Shown piece by piece: positions 31,331 to 45,235 of a DNA stretch of 64,000 bases (its first letter is position 1; every line of letters begins with the position of its first letter). The DNA comes from Aquila chrysaetos chrysaetos (taxonomy: Eukaryota > Chordata > Aves > Accipitriformes > Accipitridae): positions 868,001 to 932,000 of the forward strand of contig NC_044029.1 in NCBI RefSeq assembly GCF_900496995.4, written 5' to 3'. The notes beneath the pieces were generated by a model. The model did not search any database. It was not told where the DNA came from and worked only from the letters and a program-made list of their open reading frames with translations. A program made the translations under genes and the position numbers.

Positions 31331-34300
31331 CCATTGAATGCAACAGCACAGATGGTACCTTTGTATCAGAAATGTCCCAAACAGCAGGCTGATGGAAGGT
31401 GGGCAGGTGTGCTGGGATGTAGTTTATGTTTCCTCTGTTTCTTATACTTCTTGCCTTAATACCTGGTGACTGCTAGAGTACAGATACTGGTTCTTCAGTC
31501 TGGGCTAGTACAGGTCATCTTACATTTTTAGTAAAACTCTTTTTTTTTTTCCTACGGTCATTTCCCAAATTACTGTATGACAGCTGGTGAGATATTACAG
31601 GAGAAGTGGAAAGTGAACCAATGAGCTGGAGAAGACCGCAAACTGCCAGATGGAGAGCTGACATCTCTTATGGACAAGCCTAATGTTCTTTGCACTGGTG
31701 TGGTAGGCCATGCCATAAACCAGAAATAGGGACTTTTGAGTGAAAGTAAACAGGCTGTGGTCATGTTTTTAAAATGAGAAAAGCATTGTTTTCCCTATTA
31801 GCTTTGCCAGGGCAGTAGATATCCTTAGACATTTAGGAGGTAGAAGAGAGACTAAGTCTTCCCTTGCTGGATGAGCAGTAAATATGCTCTGGCTTTCTGA
31901 TCCAAACAGTTACACCTGTCCAAGCAGGAAATGCCAAGTTCCATATCAGCAATGAAATTTGGATTCTGCGTATTTGCAACCGTGAGTAGAACGTTTGCAG
32001 AAATAACTGAGAGTAAAATTTGTCCCCAGGGACACTCACTGGTCTTTCCAGCTTGCACAGATTCATTGTTTGGGGCCAAATTTCAGTTGAGGAGAATAAT
32101 TTTGCATGAATAAGCTGGAAGGAGGTATAAACTGTCCACAGACAGTCTTTGCAGAGGAAAAGATAACTAGCTACAAGTCCAGGACTCTGGGGTGCTGGTA
32201 AGAGAAATATGTTGGTTGTGGCTTAGCACAGTTTCAACCAGCAAGCGGTCCTGGCCACAGCCTCTCTGGGGGTGTTTCACAATGTAAGATCCTGTCGCAG
32301 CTCTGGGAGGGGGAGAATATGCTTTCTGCAAACAAAACTACGTTTTGGTTTATTTGGCCCTTTCCATTTCAAATGCCTTGATTGCTGCTGTCTGCCATGT
32401 TGTTTAAGGACCAACCTCTACTCAGAGACTACAGCTTTTAAGATGATACATGTCCTGAACCATTTCAGCTGTGGTTCTGGGTTTTTTTCCTGTTCTGTTC
32501 TGCCCAGTTCCTGACTCCACCTTCTCTGCCTGCGCACCCTCCTCCATAGACAATGTTTTTCCGTTTAGTTTTATGAGACAAATGCAAGGCATTCTCATCC
32601 CCTCCCCCAGGCCTGGAGAAGAAAAGCCCACATCTGGAGGCCATTCACAGCTGGAAGATCTCTTCTGACATTCCTTGCTTTGAAATCCAACCCATGTAAC
32701 CTTCTGTCTAAATACTCTGTGCAGGCATGGCAGAAAGGGGCTTTGTGAGGGGAATCCATGAAGAAGCCTGTGACCCCTACATCCTTTTGCAAGTGCCAGA
32801 CTTCAAGATTACAGACTTTCTTCCCCACAAGGCAATTGTTATTTGGGTTTAGGGCTTCCTAGTTTTGAGGTCTCCAAACACCCACTTTGGAAGCAATTCG
32901 AAAAGGGGACTTTATTCTTCTGATGTGTTAAACATACCCAGCAACAGTTAAATGAAGCTGTCTGAAGCATTGTGTAGGTTCCAACATCTGCAACTGATTT
33001 TGTCCAAAGGGTCCAGCTGGTGGCCTGTGGGCTGCATTTTGTCTGTAGAGCAGTTCATCCAGGCTCCTAGTTACTTTTCCACCACTGAAGAATACAACTT
33101 TAGGTTTCTTGCATCTTCCTTGCCCACTTAGAGTAAATTGCTGTAATCTGACCCCTGCCCCCCAGGAAGTTAGATAATTTGTAATTCCATTTTAAATATC
33201 TTGGAACAGACTTACTTGTTATCTCTTTGCTTGCTTAGCCTGTATATGCTTTCATCTATGACTGCATTAGTGAGTGCTTTACAATACTAGCAACATCATT
33301 GTTGTAAATGCCCCTGTCATGACTAATAGGACAAAGATCATTGAGCTTCTGGTCTGGTATTTAAGGCCTGGCACAGAGGAAGTAGGTGTGTCTTTTTCCC
33401 TAAAAAAAAAAAAAGTGAGAGGGGTGTCCTGTTTGTTTCCCAATGGGATTCTGTCTGCTTTTATGCTCTGATAATGGCCAGTGGCTCCCTGCACCACGTA
33501 ACACATCCCTTTCCTGGGGGAGCTCACTGGTCTAGCTCCGCAATAGCCTCAGGTGTTTCGCACTGTATTGGGTCTCTGGGACCAAAATGGGTCCAACTAC
33601 CTTAACTTCTGGCTTTACACCAAAGTACTGTTACACTCATATTGTATGCCTGCTTGCCTGGAAACATCCACCTCGATGTTCCTTCTTGTACTGCAAATCT
33701 GAGCAGACTAGAGAGGCTATATTCTTCTACATTAGTATAATTTCGGAACTGTTCGTGGTTGGTTGTTGAATTTTTACTCTTAGAGTAAGTGAGCCTTATT
33801 CTGAGAAGAATAGATGTACGTGTACATACGTGCACTCAGAAGGTGGAGGAATATATTATAAGAGAGCTGTATCAATTTTCTAGTTCTCAACACCTGAGAG
33901 ATTAAAGTCATCCATTCACCTTTTAAAAAGTTAACTATTGCAGGATATGATTTATGCTGTCCCGTTTCACTTCATACTACTACAGGCACTGTTCAGCTCG
34001 TGTCTTAGCTGAGAGGATAGTAATAAACTACTGAAGAAGAGTGACTTAAACCATGACAAATTTTACAGGGACTTGTCTGACTGACAATTTAGCTTTCTAG
34101 GCTGTTCCATATAATGTAATGTAATATAATGGTCTGCATGTGTCTGGGCCATATTCAGCCTACATGCTACCTCAGTTTGACTCACATGTTGTGAGTATTT
34201 CCCTGAGAAGACTGCTGAGGCAACAAGGGGTTAATAGCTCTGGGGAATAAGTGACTTTTTTTCTCTTACCAAGCTAGAATGGTTCTTTGTGTGATACAAT

Positions 34301-35149
34301 CACCAGAACATCTGGAATAGACGGGTATTTTGGGGAATATGACTGCTTGTGCCTAGAGCTAAAGTGTCCCTAAGGCTTCATATACCCAAAGGAATACCTT
34401 TGTAGCACTGGGATTAAATTTGCACTGGTGTGAAAGACAAGCTCAATACTCTCACTGACACCTTATTCTAACAGTTTGAGGAAACAAACCAAACCATATT
34501 GTTACTAATGGTTGTTACTGTTATCTGCTCTATGGCAATGCTGAGAAGCTAGGGCCCCAACGTGCTAGGTGCTGGTCCAAAATATAACAAATAAGCCACC
34601 ACTGTCCTTAGAGGGCAATGTGATGCTGAAATGCAATAGTGATCACTAGTGTGGCCATCACAGAGATCTGGGTCCCTGTTTCAGAGTGCAAGGGCTGGCC
34701 TGGAAGGAAGCCATTTTCTTTTCATGTGCTCTTCAGTTTGGATACTTTGGGGAATATTTCCAGACATGCGGTGCTGACCTTCCCACCTCGGTTATTCTGT
34801 TGCTGGTGCCTACATGGCTGTCATCAGGAGCAGTGAGACCTGCCTCTGGAGGCAACCAGTCCTGTCACACCGGGATCGTAAGCTCTTTGCCTGCTGTGGG
34901 CAGCTGGAGATGGTCACAGCTGCTGCTCCCACAGACTGCTCTGGAATTGTGGTTTCTTACCACTTCTGAAAATCTGGCTCTTGCTCCCAGCATTGCAGGC
35001 TGTGGGCTTCCTTTTGACAGGGGGGTGAACCAGGGCAGGGCAGGGCTGGGACAGGCAGTTCTTCTGAAAAGCTGGGCTTGCACACACAGTGATGAAACTT
35101 TGTCTTGGAAGGACGGAGGCAAGTGGAATACGCTGCTTAAGGGAGAAGA
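31331..35149. other. Intergenic DNA, nothing coding recognised
   Basis: No splice-bounded coding frame stands out. A diverged interspersed repeat is likely at about 34520-34620. Confidence 0.45.
34520..34620. repeat. Ancient amniote interspersed repeat fragment
   Basis: The stretch AGGGCCCCAACGTGCTAGGT followed by 'GCTGGTCCAAAATATAACAAATAAG' and 'CACTGTCCTTAGAG' follows a common reptile/bird element (…GGGGCCCCATTGTGCTAGGC…GTCCCTGCCC…). I cannot name the family. Confidence 0.45.
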
Positions 35150-35179
35150 TCCAAGAAAAAAATAGCTGGAGTAATGGAA

Positions 35180-35350
35180 AGAGTTTGAGTGAAAGGAAAT
35201 TTTCAGTTGAATATCAGGAAACCTTTGCTAGCAACTGACTTTTGTTGGTGTGTGGAATAGCTTCCCAAGGGAAACCCAGTAATGGAAGCCTAGCCTATCA
35301 GTTCCGGTCTCCAAAACTGGCCTGGACACAGGAGAACACACTGCAGGCCA
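35180..35350 (+). mobile_element. CR1 LINE 3'-end fragment, sense
   Basis: 'TTTTCAGTTGAATATCAGGA', 'GTGTGGAATAGCTTCCCAAG' and 'GGAAACCC' match the CR1 tail (…TTCAGATTGGATATTAGGAA … GGAACAGGCTGCCCAGGGAA…). Old and truncated. Confidence 0.6.
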
Positions 35351-37969
35351 GGAAATGGACTTGCTTTGGCTGGGATGAAGACTGTGGCTGTGACCCTCAG
35401 CCATAAAAAACTAATGCGAGTGTTGCCAGTGATCTCAGGGAACACAGGCTCCTTCTAAACAGTCATCCAGTGCTGATTTTCCATCTCTCTTCTACACTCA
35501 AAGGTGTTTCTTGTCAGTGCAGTGGTGGTGGCAGAGTCACCGGGATATCCAAAACCATGCCTTGCCATTCAATTCTGCTGTTTTTTCCCCTCAGGCAGCT
35601 GTTAAGGGATGGTGCAAGAGTCTCTGAGATGCACAGAGCATTAAGAGGAGAGAGCCAAATCTACTTCTCATCAGCAGGGATGGGAGGGAGCACATCTATA
35701 CTGTGCATGAGGCCTGTAAACCTGTGTTTATGTGATTACTTGAAACTCACCCAGCCTGTGATCTGGCAGAGGTGAGGAAAGGGGAGGGAATAGATATCTT
35801 TCCACCAGGCTTGGTTTTACCTCATTTGTGCCCTCTGCTCCCCTGGGACTCCTCTGTCCAGTAGCCCTTACAGCAGAGGCAGGTGACACTTTTCTGGTCT
35901 CTCGTGCTGATGACTGGTCCCAGTGGACATCTCTGTCTCTTGCCAGATGTATCCCGGAGCAGCCATCCTCCTAGCCCTCTTTACAGTCCTTCCCAGTGCT
36001 CCCCAGCTATGCTAAGGTGTGTTAGTGCTAGGGTGCACAGGGCAGCGTGAGAAGGGTGGAGGCAAATAACTGTGGTTTTAAAAGTAAATAATTTAAGCAA
36101 CAATAACCTCTCCACCCAGGTAATCACAATCATGGTGAACAAACATTCTGCATGTCAAAGGTGTTTCTGGAGATAAGGGTTAGCACAATAAGTCTCCTGC
36201 TTTTCTTAGCTTTATCTAGTACTCAGCACTTAATGCTACCTAGCTCCCTGCTGAAGGCAAAGTCTCGTCCCTCTAAGCAGCAGTGCCCCAGTAGAAGTTA
36301 CCAGTCATTTTTCAAGGGCAAGTCTTTGGGCTGACAATAAGCTCCCAGTGTGGCAGGTATGGTGTTTTCCAAAGGGGCTGGATTTAACCCCTAAAACTTC
36401 GCCCTTGACTCAGAGAGTGCAGTATCTGTCTGGGGGAGAAGGGAAGAGGGACAGATACGGAGAAAAACTCATTCTGGTGGCTGGGAAATTCAGCTTCATA
36501 GTTGCAAACTGCACTTGTGCTTGCAAAGCAGGTTGAGGTTTTTGTTTTCCCTTTTTTCTTTTTTAATTACCCATGCAAATACCACTTGCTGGAGAAAATC
36601 TCTGTTTCCTCAGCTACCCAGCCAAGGGGAGCTCTATGAAAGAAGTCCTGGAGATTGCTGCTGAAGATTTGGCCTTGTGACCTTCCTGCGGTATATTGAC
36701 AGGCCATTACCGTGTTGTGATGGTTGCCTAGCAAGGTGGTGACAATTGTGCTGAGGCACGGTGACAGCTTTGTCACCCCAGAGGGCTGCTGAGGCTGAAA
36801 CTCTGTAATATTTGTTTTGCAACAGTGCAGCACTTGCATCAGTATATCCCCAAGTCATGAGTGAGGGCGTAGTAGCAGGGTGACACTGCCTACGTGCTCA
36901 CCTAACTTCTGCCACCGAGTGCCCGGCAGTGGCTCCCTGGTTTGGTGCTACCAACGTCCCTGCAAACAGAAGGGACCGAGCCTTGCTGTGCTCGTAGAGA
37001 CGAGAGGTAGAGTGGCTGAGTGGCAGTTCTGTAGACCTCTGCAGCTGAGCTTGGAACTGTGCTCAAGGGCAATGCCTTACGTACAAACCCCATCCTTTCA
37101 TCTGCAGTACAGTTATTTTTATGTTATGATGTAATGATCAAGACTGTGGCATGTAAGAGTCCTTGGGCTGCGATACAGAAACCTTCTTGAGGATGGCAGG
37201 GTTAGAGGCAAAGATAACCACCACCACCTCTGTTGCATGGCTTGAAAGCTTATCAATGGTTAGACTTCAGAAAGTACCTGCCAGGGGTGGATCCTGTTAT
37301 CAGCAAGTGCTTCTAGTGGGGTTCCTACAGAGGTAAACTTTTAGCCTGATGGTACTGAACTTATTTATCAGGAAAATTTAATTGCTGGCATAGATGAATG
37401 TCACACAAATAATAGCGGAGAGGGCAACAACAGCAAAGTCAACTCAAATTGCACAGGCAGAGATGGATCTCTTGAGTGCATTTCAACAAAGAAATGCCAC
37501 GGCTACCTTCCTGTAGCAAAGTGTGCATGTGGGATGTGCCAGCAAGATTGGAGACAGTATCCTGGAAGACAGTGCCACTATAGAGGATATGACCATCATG
37601 GTAAATAATCTTTAGGCTAAAAACCTCAACAGTTTAGGAAAGACATCACTCCTAAATGTATGAGGGGAATAGCAAGTGGGACATTTTCATTTTTTCAGTC
37701 CCACTAATGTCTGTGTCCAAGCTGAGCAGCAGAAGTGTAACTTGGCACCCTTTAAACTTTTGGTCCCCTGAGAGCTCATGCCAAGGACCAGATTAGTGTA
37801 CTGTCCAGCTGGCCCACACCTGTAGGATTCCTGACCCTGGAAATGAGGTACACAGATGAGCACAGGAGGACTTGTGCCTTGTGCTGTGCTCATAAGGGGA
37901 AGGGCAGCTGGGAAGGACCTGGAGTAAAGGCATAGCTGGTGAGATCATACTGGAGGACTGTCTTCTGTT

Positions 37970-38130
37970 TTCCTGTTTGTATTTCTCAAAGGATGCCGAA
38001 AACTGGAAAGGAATCAAACTGTAGTTTATATAAGAGAAAGTTAAGAACTGACTTAATCACAGTCTACAAATACTTCACTTGGGAGAGAGATTTCTAATAG
38101 TAAACAATGCTGGCAGAAAAGGTCTTGTCG
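37970..38130 (+). mobile_element. CR1 LINE 3'-end fragment, sense
   Basis: 'GAGAAAGTTAAGAACTGACT', 'TAATCACAGTCTACAAATAC' and 'TTCACTTGGGAGAGAGATTT' line up with the CR1 3' region in which a GAGAAAGTTAAGAGGTGATT stretch is followed by CACAGTCTATAAGTACCT. Confidence 0.65.
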
Positions 38131-40739
38131 AAATCTAGGTTACACCTACACTAGTAAATAAAGTGATCCAGGGCCAGTTCTCTGAACCTGAGGGCAAGAG
38201 GCACAGCATCCCTCTGAATAAAATTTCTGCTCCCCCAAAGAAGGTAACCTTGCCCAAATAACCTGCTGGGAATGATGCCCTGACCCGTGGTGTCAGACTC
38301 AGCCCTGCTGTTCTTAGGAGAGTACTAGCTGCCACAAGCCAAAACTTGCCATGAAGCATGCTAACAGTTTAACAATGCAGAAAATTGCATGTCAGGGCTC
38401 GAGTGCCTGGCCTGAACTGCTTAGCTTACTAATACAGAAGTCAACTCAGTGGCTGGCTGTTGAAGGCCATCTAGAAATAGGGTGTGCACTCCGAACTGTG
38501 AGGCTGGTTAGCCAGTGGGACAGTTTAGGGACGGTAGGTTCCTTGTCATTTGAAGTCTTTCAGTCATCCTAGAAAGCCAGAGATGTAAGAGAAACCATGG
38601 CCTTTGTGTTGGCTGGAGAGAGCCCAAAGCTGAATGCTGTGCCCGGGGTCAGAGCAGGTATCTGCAGGGTCCAGCAGATGCACCTGTATCCCTGAAGGGT
38701 GTGATCACTGCAGGGAAAGCCTCCATGAGAACCTCCTAATGATCGGAAAAGGACTCGTTCCCCATCATCACTGCTAGGAGCCCCAAGGTCTATGGAAAGC
38801 ACTCGATTAAATCTCTCTGCCTCCGGGACAGGAGGTTGAGGCAGCACTCCCTGCGCTCCCTGCTGCTCTCTTCTCTGGGAAGTCTCAGCACCTACACATA
38901 ACCTAGTAGCTGAGAGGGGATGTGGGGGCTCAGAAAAAGAGAGACAAGCTTTTTGGGGGTGGACATAGGCATTCCAAGCCATGGCCATTTTCCAAGCAGT
39001 GATAGAATAAGCTGGCTGAGATCCTGTAGGTGTCGAGTCACTTTCCTTGGATGTACATTTTGGTTAGGTGCTAGTGAGCCAAGGGTCGGAGTCAGGGCTC
39101 CAGTGAAAGCCTGGGAGTGAGGAGGTGGAGAAGGAACAGTACAGGAATCTTCCCATTAGGAAATACAGTAAAGGTGGCCAGATTGAAGGTATGGCTCCCC
39201 TGACATCCCTGCCTCCGCTCACCAGGATACATCCCCAAGACAGCATCTGGTTCTGTCTGGGACACTTTGTGCCTTACCAGATTTGATCTGCGACCTACAG
39301 GTTTTTTTCTTTAACAACACCAAAAAGATTTCAGTAGCTCTTCTGTCCCAGAGAATCTCAAAGCCTCTCGAGGACCACATTTGAGCTTTTAAAAGAACAG
39401 TCTCCAGATCTTCAGTGCAGAGGTTAAGCCAGCTGTAAAAATGACTATGAAGGATTGTGGGGAAGTTCAATCACTCTAGATTTTAATTTCCATTTAACAA
39501 TTAATAAATGTATTTTAATCTATAAAGAGAGGGGAACAGCAGATCTGCTCCAGCAAAGCTGTGAAGCACACATTTAAGGTCTGCAACAAACTGTGGGTGG
39601 AAAGAAACACCAGTAAATTCCAGAATGGTTTTGTTGAGAATCTTAGCAATATTGCACTTCAAACAACACTGTCATCCCAAACCCGGAGCATGACGATTGC
39701 AGAGGGAGGTGTTTTCCTGGACTGCTGTGTTAGCCCAAACCAGGAGGTGTTCCAAGGCTGGAACAGTAAAACATGTGGTACAGTAGGACAGACGGACTTT
39801 CCTAGGGCTGACTGGGGATTGCTCAATACAGGTCAGACTTCAGATGCCCATTAGCAGAGCCCTAGAGCATCCTTAGGATTGCAACACAGACAGACTTACC
39901 CGGAGGGGTAAAGGGCTGTAGCACAGGCCGGTGACCTGCTTTGAGTCTCATGAAAAGGGAGCGTCTGACCCGTGACTGCATCCACGATGCATGAACTGAA
40001 ATGCTAGGGATTTTGAAAGTCAGGATTGTGGTACATTGGTAAAGCTGCATGTGAGGCTTCAAGACTGATGGGAGTAATTAAGGATGTTTGTTGTGTCCAG
40101 TACTGGATTAATGAAGGAGTGAAAAACCAGCTCTGCAATCTCTGTTTTAATCCAACCCTCTGAAAGATGATTTCAAACCAAAGCAAACCAGAAAACTCTT
40201 GCTTTAAAAGGAAGGAGGGTGGAAAAGAAGCCCCTAATCAAATGTTCTGCTAACTCAAAAACCCTTTGGTGAAAACTAGCAGGGGAGAGTCATGCAGAGA
40301 GCTAGAGCTGAGCCTTCCCACTTCTTGTCCAGTGCTGAAGACTGACCATAAGTGACCACAGCACGCTTAATTAGGGTCACAGCTCTCTCAAAGCAACCCT
40401 CTTTACCATTGACGTAACCCCTAATCCTCACCCATGGTGCCCTCAGCATAGCTCACCTGCACATGCATCAGTCTGGTTGGAGCAGCCCCCCCCTCCCCAA
40501 ACTGTGTTCCCTCCTGTTCTCTCCAGCCAGTCTTTCTAGTTTCACAGCCTCTGCAAGGCTGCAGGCTTCTTTTTTTGTGTCTTCCAGGAAGCACACCCAC
40601 CTCTCTCTCTCCTGCCCCATCTTCTGCCTCGCTCAGAGATTCTGTAACTCATGTGAAGGAATTTCAAGCAATGCAAACTACAGCCAATTTAAACAAACAA
40701 ACAAAAAAATCATAAAAATTACAGATGGGAAAATCTTGC

Positions 40740-41040
40740 TAGCTCATCCAGTCCATCTTCTCACATTCTAGCCCAGCCCAGTTCCTGCAAGATTCTTGCC
40801 TACAGTACATTTTCCAGTGCATTATCCTGTCTGGTTGTATATGATTTAAGCAACGGGCATCCTTTACTTCCCATGAGAGACTGTTCCACAGACAACTACT
40901 TTTCACTGTTTGGAAGAGGTTTCAAAGTTTTCTTTCCATTCTGCCTGACCTAACTTCTCTAAGCTCTTCCCGTGGTAACATGCTATCCAAATGTTCTCCT
41001 TCTTTCATGCTTACCCTGTTCAGGTGATGGCAAATCTTGT
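40740..41040 (-). mobile_element. Probable CR1-type LINE fragment, antisense
   Basis: 'CTACAGTACATTTTCCAGTG', 'GAGAGACTGTTCCACAGACA' and 'TTTTCACTGTTTGGAAGAGG' follow the antisense of an old CR1-like tail (…CTATTCCACAGTCTAATAG…CTCACTGTTAGGAAG…). The subfamily is uncertain. Confidence 0.5.
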
Positions 41041-41999
41041 TCAGTCAAGGTGTTTAGCCACGACACTTAATACTTAGTTGTAAAGCTCAGCATTTTTAAT
41101 CCTTGGCTACCTGGGGAAGACTAATGTTGAGATGATTAGCATGTTAATGGGTGCGCAGAACATAGAAGACATTGCTAGTAGCGTTGCCTCTTTATTATAA
41201 TAGTCACTTGACACATCCCATCACAAGGTTTGGCTTTGGTTGCTTTTGCCTTTGCCAAACTTGGAGTCAACACCTTCTAGCTCACGTCTTCTTCAGCTGT
41301 TTTATTGGGTTCTTTTTGCTTTTGTTTTTAATTTCAGTGAAAACCACTTAGCTGTTTCTGAGAACAAGGCTGGCAGGGGAATATTCTTTTTTATCCACAT
41401 TTGAAAAAAAATCTTGATCACTTTTTCTTTTAAAAAACCACCCTCTGAGCAATGTCTTGCTTTAAAATAAATCACAATTTTTCTGTCAGGAACATGCCTT
41501 TTGCCATCTATGACAAAATCTCCCCTGAATTTGGCTAAATAATGAGCCTTTGAGTAATTGCAGCTTGAGCCTGCTCAGAAAAAAATAATGGGGGCCAGGA
41601 AGGACAGTTGGTTTTTTGTTTGTTGTTGTTTTTTTTTAACTGTGGGCCTGATGGAAATACTAGCACATGATTTAAGGCCCAGGTTACAACGCGCTTGCAC
41701 AAAGGGCCCTGGCTGTGGCTGCAGGGTCATCTCGCTCTGGCCTGCCCTGGCCCAGAAGGGTGTAACGGCTCCTGGACCCCTCCTGCCCGCGGCCGGGGCA
41801 CCCTGGGGAAGCGATGTCCCCACTCCACGTGCGGGGCTGGGGTCGCCCAGGAAAACGGAAGCCTGGCTGTGAGGAAACAGGGAAGTACGGAGCGAGGAGG
41901 AGGAGAGAGAAAAGGGAAAAAACAGAAAAACCACCACCACCACCACCAAAAAAAACCCAGCAGAAGAGAGGGAGACGCCCAAGTTCTCTGCCAGCAGCC

Positions 42000-42350
42000 T
42001 CCAAAATATTTCTCGTTTCCGTTTCCACGACCGGGGCCCTCCCTTCCCCCAGGACGTGTAGGGAAGCCTGGGTGCCCCACGGCTCCCCGGCCACGGCCAC
42101 GGCCACGGCGCACACGTGCGGCGTCCGCCCCGCGCCCGCGGTGGCTCCCGGCGCCGCCGGCTCCCTCCGGCCCTCCGCGGCGCTGGGTGGGCCAGGGGCC
42201 CAAACTGGTGTCCCCGCCGCCGCGTCCCGACCCGTCCCCTCCCGCTGTGCTGCCCGCCGCGGCGCGCACGGGCACGGCAGGCACGAGCCCCGGGGACGGC
42301 GCGCGACGGCAGGACCAGCCGTGAAGCCGCAGCTCCAAAAGGCCACGAAG
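42000..42350. promoter_or_regulatory. Orphan CpG-rich island
   Basis: About 350 bp is extremely GC-rich with dense CpG, including three tandem GGCCAC units near 42090. It is flanked by ordinary sequence on both sides. Long open frames across it on both strands reflect composition. It lies about 8.5 kb upstream of the GSG1 start codon and may be a promoter for GSG1 leader exons or for an unannotated transcript. Confidence 0.5.
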
Positions 42351-43919
42351 GAGCGGAAAGGGATCCGAAATCCTCATTAAATCTGGGAAAAAAGGAGACG
42401 CCTTCAATCCTGGATAATTACCAGGACATCCAGAAAGATAAAAGGTGCGATTATAATATCTAGCGCCGTTGTTTTCAAAGCACCCGCTGTCACATAGCCC
42501 CTCTGCTCAGCGCTGTAAAGAAAGCTGGTTTTATTATTCCCTTGAGACCGGTGTATTAGACCTTGGCTCCTCTGACCTGTGCTCCCTACCATCTCTGCTC
42601 CGTCAGGGAAGCCAGCCTGAGAAACTTGCTTGTCCCTTCTGGCCACCCTGGTTGCTGCCCTTCTTGCCATGCTGCCTCTTTATTCATGAATCTTTCCCCT
42701 CCTGGTTTTCTCTCCCCCCTTTTTTTTTCTTGCCAAAGCAAGGAGTTTTTAATAGCTAGAGAACGAAAACACCTCCCACGCCTCACCTCAAAAAAGCTAA
42801 CTCTCTGTCTTACTCACTCTTTTTGATTTCCAAACCTCTCCTGCTAGCTTAGACTCTTCCTTTGAAGCACTGGTTCCTCAAATACTAGCGCGTGAGTATA
42901 ACTTTAGTAAACCGTGTAGTTCCAATGGCCTCAAGGGGACAATCCACGTGAGTAAATAATTCAGATGTGGGATGGAGACCATGGCATTTAGCAGAGATGG
43001 AAAAGTTTTCTGTTGGATATTGTGATTTGGTTGGAATTGAGATATTACAAGGGAATATACTGACAGAATGGAGTATCTGCCTTGCAGAAAATTTTAACAG
43101 TAAGCTTGAAGGTCTTCAGCGTGTCTAGATCGTATTGATGCGGGTAGATTGACTAGATAGTCTTTGGAGACTTCCTCTAGCTCTGCTTATTCTGATTCAC
43201 CATAGCAAAATGGAGAAAAAGAGAAACTGAAGCAAAGAACAATTGCTTTGACTTACTCATTTCCATACATGAAACCAAAGTGCAGTGTGGTTCAACTGTA
43301 GTGTTTCAATTTTTTTTTTTTTTGCTTTAAAACTGATATTAAATGTTCCTTTGACTCCAAGATCACCTGCATGTGTGATGTACTCTTTGCACAGATTAAT
43401 TCTAGATCCTCGAGTTCTGTCATTATCAAACCAATGTCTCTTTCCCACTGGCTTTGTGCTGATTCCAACACCAAAAAGGATCAGCTGTGCTGTAGATTTG
43501 TGTCTGTGGGAATGACTATGAAGACCCAACTTTATAGTGCAGGGAAACAAGAACTATTTTTGAACTATCAGTCCAGCCATGGCAACGTGGAGTTCAGCGC
43601 AGCTTACTCTACTCTGTTTCTGGACTGAGGTTTGTACCCTGCATTGTGCTCCATATTGCTGGAGCAAAATTGCTAGCAACACCCAATTAAAACAAGCACT
43701 GAATGTTTACTCCCCATCACTGCCACTGCTTTGACTGCAGCGTAAACGCACCACTAATGACTTGGCCAATGGGAGGGGAAAATTTCGTGTCAGAGCCAAG
43801 TACAGAACCAGGAATTTGGGCCATCAGCCAGCTTGTTAGATCACACTGTGTGCCTCTAATGAAATGCATTGATTTGTGACTCTGACAATAACATTTTTAG
43901 GAAATCATTTCACTGGCTA

Positions 43920-44240
43920 TTTATTTGTGTGTTGGAGCAGCCTGATGAGGTTGGAAAACTGAGGCAGACACTGTGCTTACAAATCAAAAGCAAAATTTTA
44001 AGAATGAGATTAATTAACCATTGGAATAACTTTTCTAAGGATGTGATGGGTTTTCCATCATATTCTGTTGCAGAGTTGATACTAGTTAGTTGTATAAAAT
44101 ATGTGCTCTAGCTCCAGCAGGAGCTCTGTTTATTGCCAGAAATGATTGTCTGAAGTTCTTTGGGTTCTGCTACACTTGAGATGAGACTATGTTGTTGTAA
44201 TGGTCCCTCTTGATGATAAAAAAACCCATGAGCCTGTGAC
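43920..44240 (+). mobile_element. CR1-type LINE 3'-end fragment, sense
   Basis: 'ATTAATTAACCATTGGAATA', 'GATGGGTTTTCCATCATATT' and later 'TGTAATGGTCCCTCTTGATG' occur in the order of an ancient CR1 tail (…TTAACCACTGGAACAA…GTGGATTCTCCATCACT…GATGGTCCCTTCTGG…). It ends near an ATGAGCCTGTGAC remnant. Confidence 0.7.
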
Positions 44241-45235
44241 AGCCATTGAGTCTGGGTGTTTGTGATTCTGTGGAGTAACAGACTGAGATCCCATAAGTGG
44301 TAGATTTAAAACTGGCAACAATTTTCATAAAGGGGACTACTGAATTACAGACGCAGTCTGCAGAAGTGGACACCCTGCCAATCCTGCGGCTGATATAATG
44401 TACTGTGATGAATTAGCGAGCTCAGAAAGAATTAACCCATCAATAAAATGACAGACTAGGTACATTTCAAAGCATCTGGTCAGATCTCATGGAATTTCTT
44501 GGCTGCTACATGTTCAGTCAGAGAGAAAGAAATAGTGGCGAGAGTCCATGATCACCTTGTAGTATTTCACTGGATGCCTCAGAAGAGCAAATGGGGACAG
44601 GGAGCAGTGGATAAGGTAAGCATTTATCTACTTGGGGGTTGGTATGGACCCTTTCCTGGACTGGCTCCTCTTTAATGTCCTTTTAGATCTATATAAAAAG
44701 TTGTCTTTTTCTTGTCTTCTTACAGTTTCTGGTTGGCTAAATTTCATAAATAACATTTTTTTCAGTGTGCTCAGGTGAACACATCCGAGAGTTGCCAGAG
44801 TTTAAGTACTCTGTGAAAAGCAGCCTCCTTTAAATAGTCTTATGCTGCCTATCTAGAAATTGAGGCATCTAGAATCTCTAGTGAGTCCTCAAAGTCTGTG
44901 TTGCTGCATTTGAATTTTTTTCTTTTCATGTCTGCTTTCCCTGGGGTTTTTGAGTGGCTGATAACCATAAAGATTAGAAAAATATCCAGCCAAAACAGAC
45001 TTGTTTTGGAAAAAAAAAAAGAAAAAAGGAAAAAAAGAAAAAAAAAAGTGGTGGTGGGGAGGAAAGTAGTTAGGTCCAAACTGATGGCAAGCTTGTTTGT
45101 TCATCTTTAAGAAGCATTTACTTATTCCGATTCAATCTTTATTTCTGTTCTGCCACAGACTTGATGTCTAACAATGTAAGCTGTTCATGTTTAAAAACAG
45201 AATTCACCTTTAAATGTGCTTAGACTAGGAAAACT

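Noticed and set aside
38569..38988. 139-codon minus-strand frame
   Set aside because: Some segments look protein-like but there is no acceptor in the right place and no family recognised; not strong enough to report as a gene.
41684..42407. Open frames of 188 to 226 codons on both strands
   Set aside because: Gly/Pro/Arg/Ala-rich frames created by extreme GC content in a CpG island.
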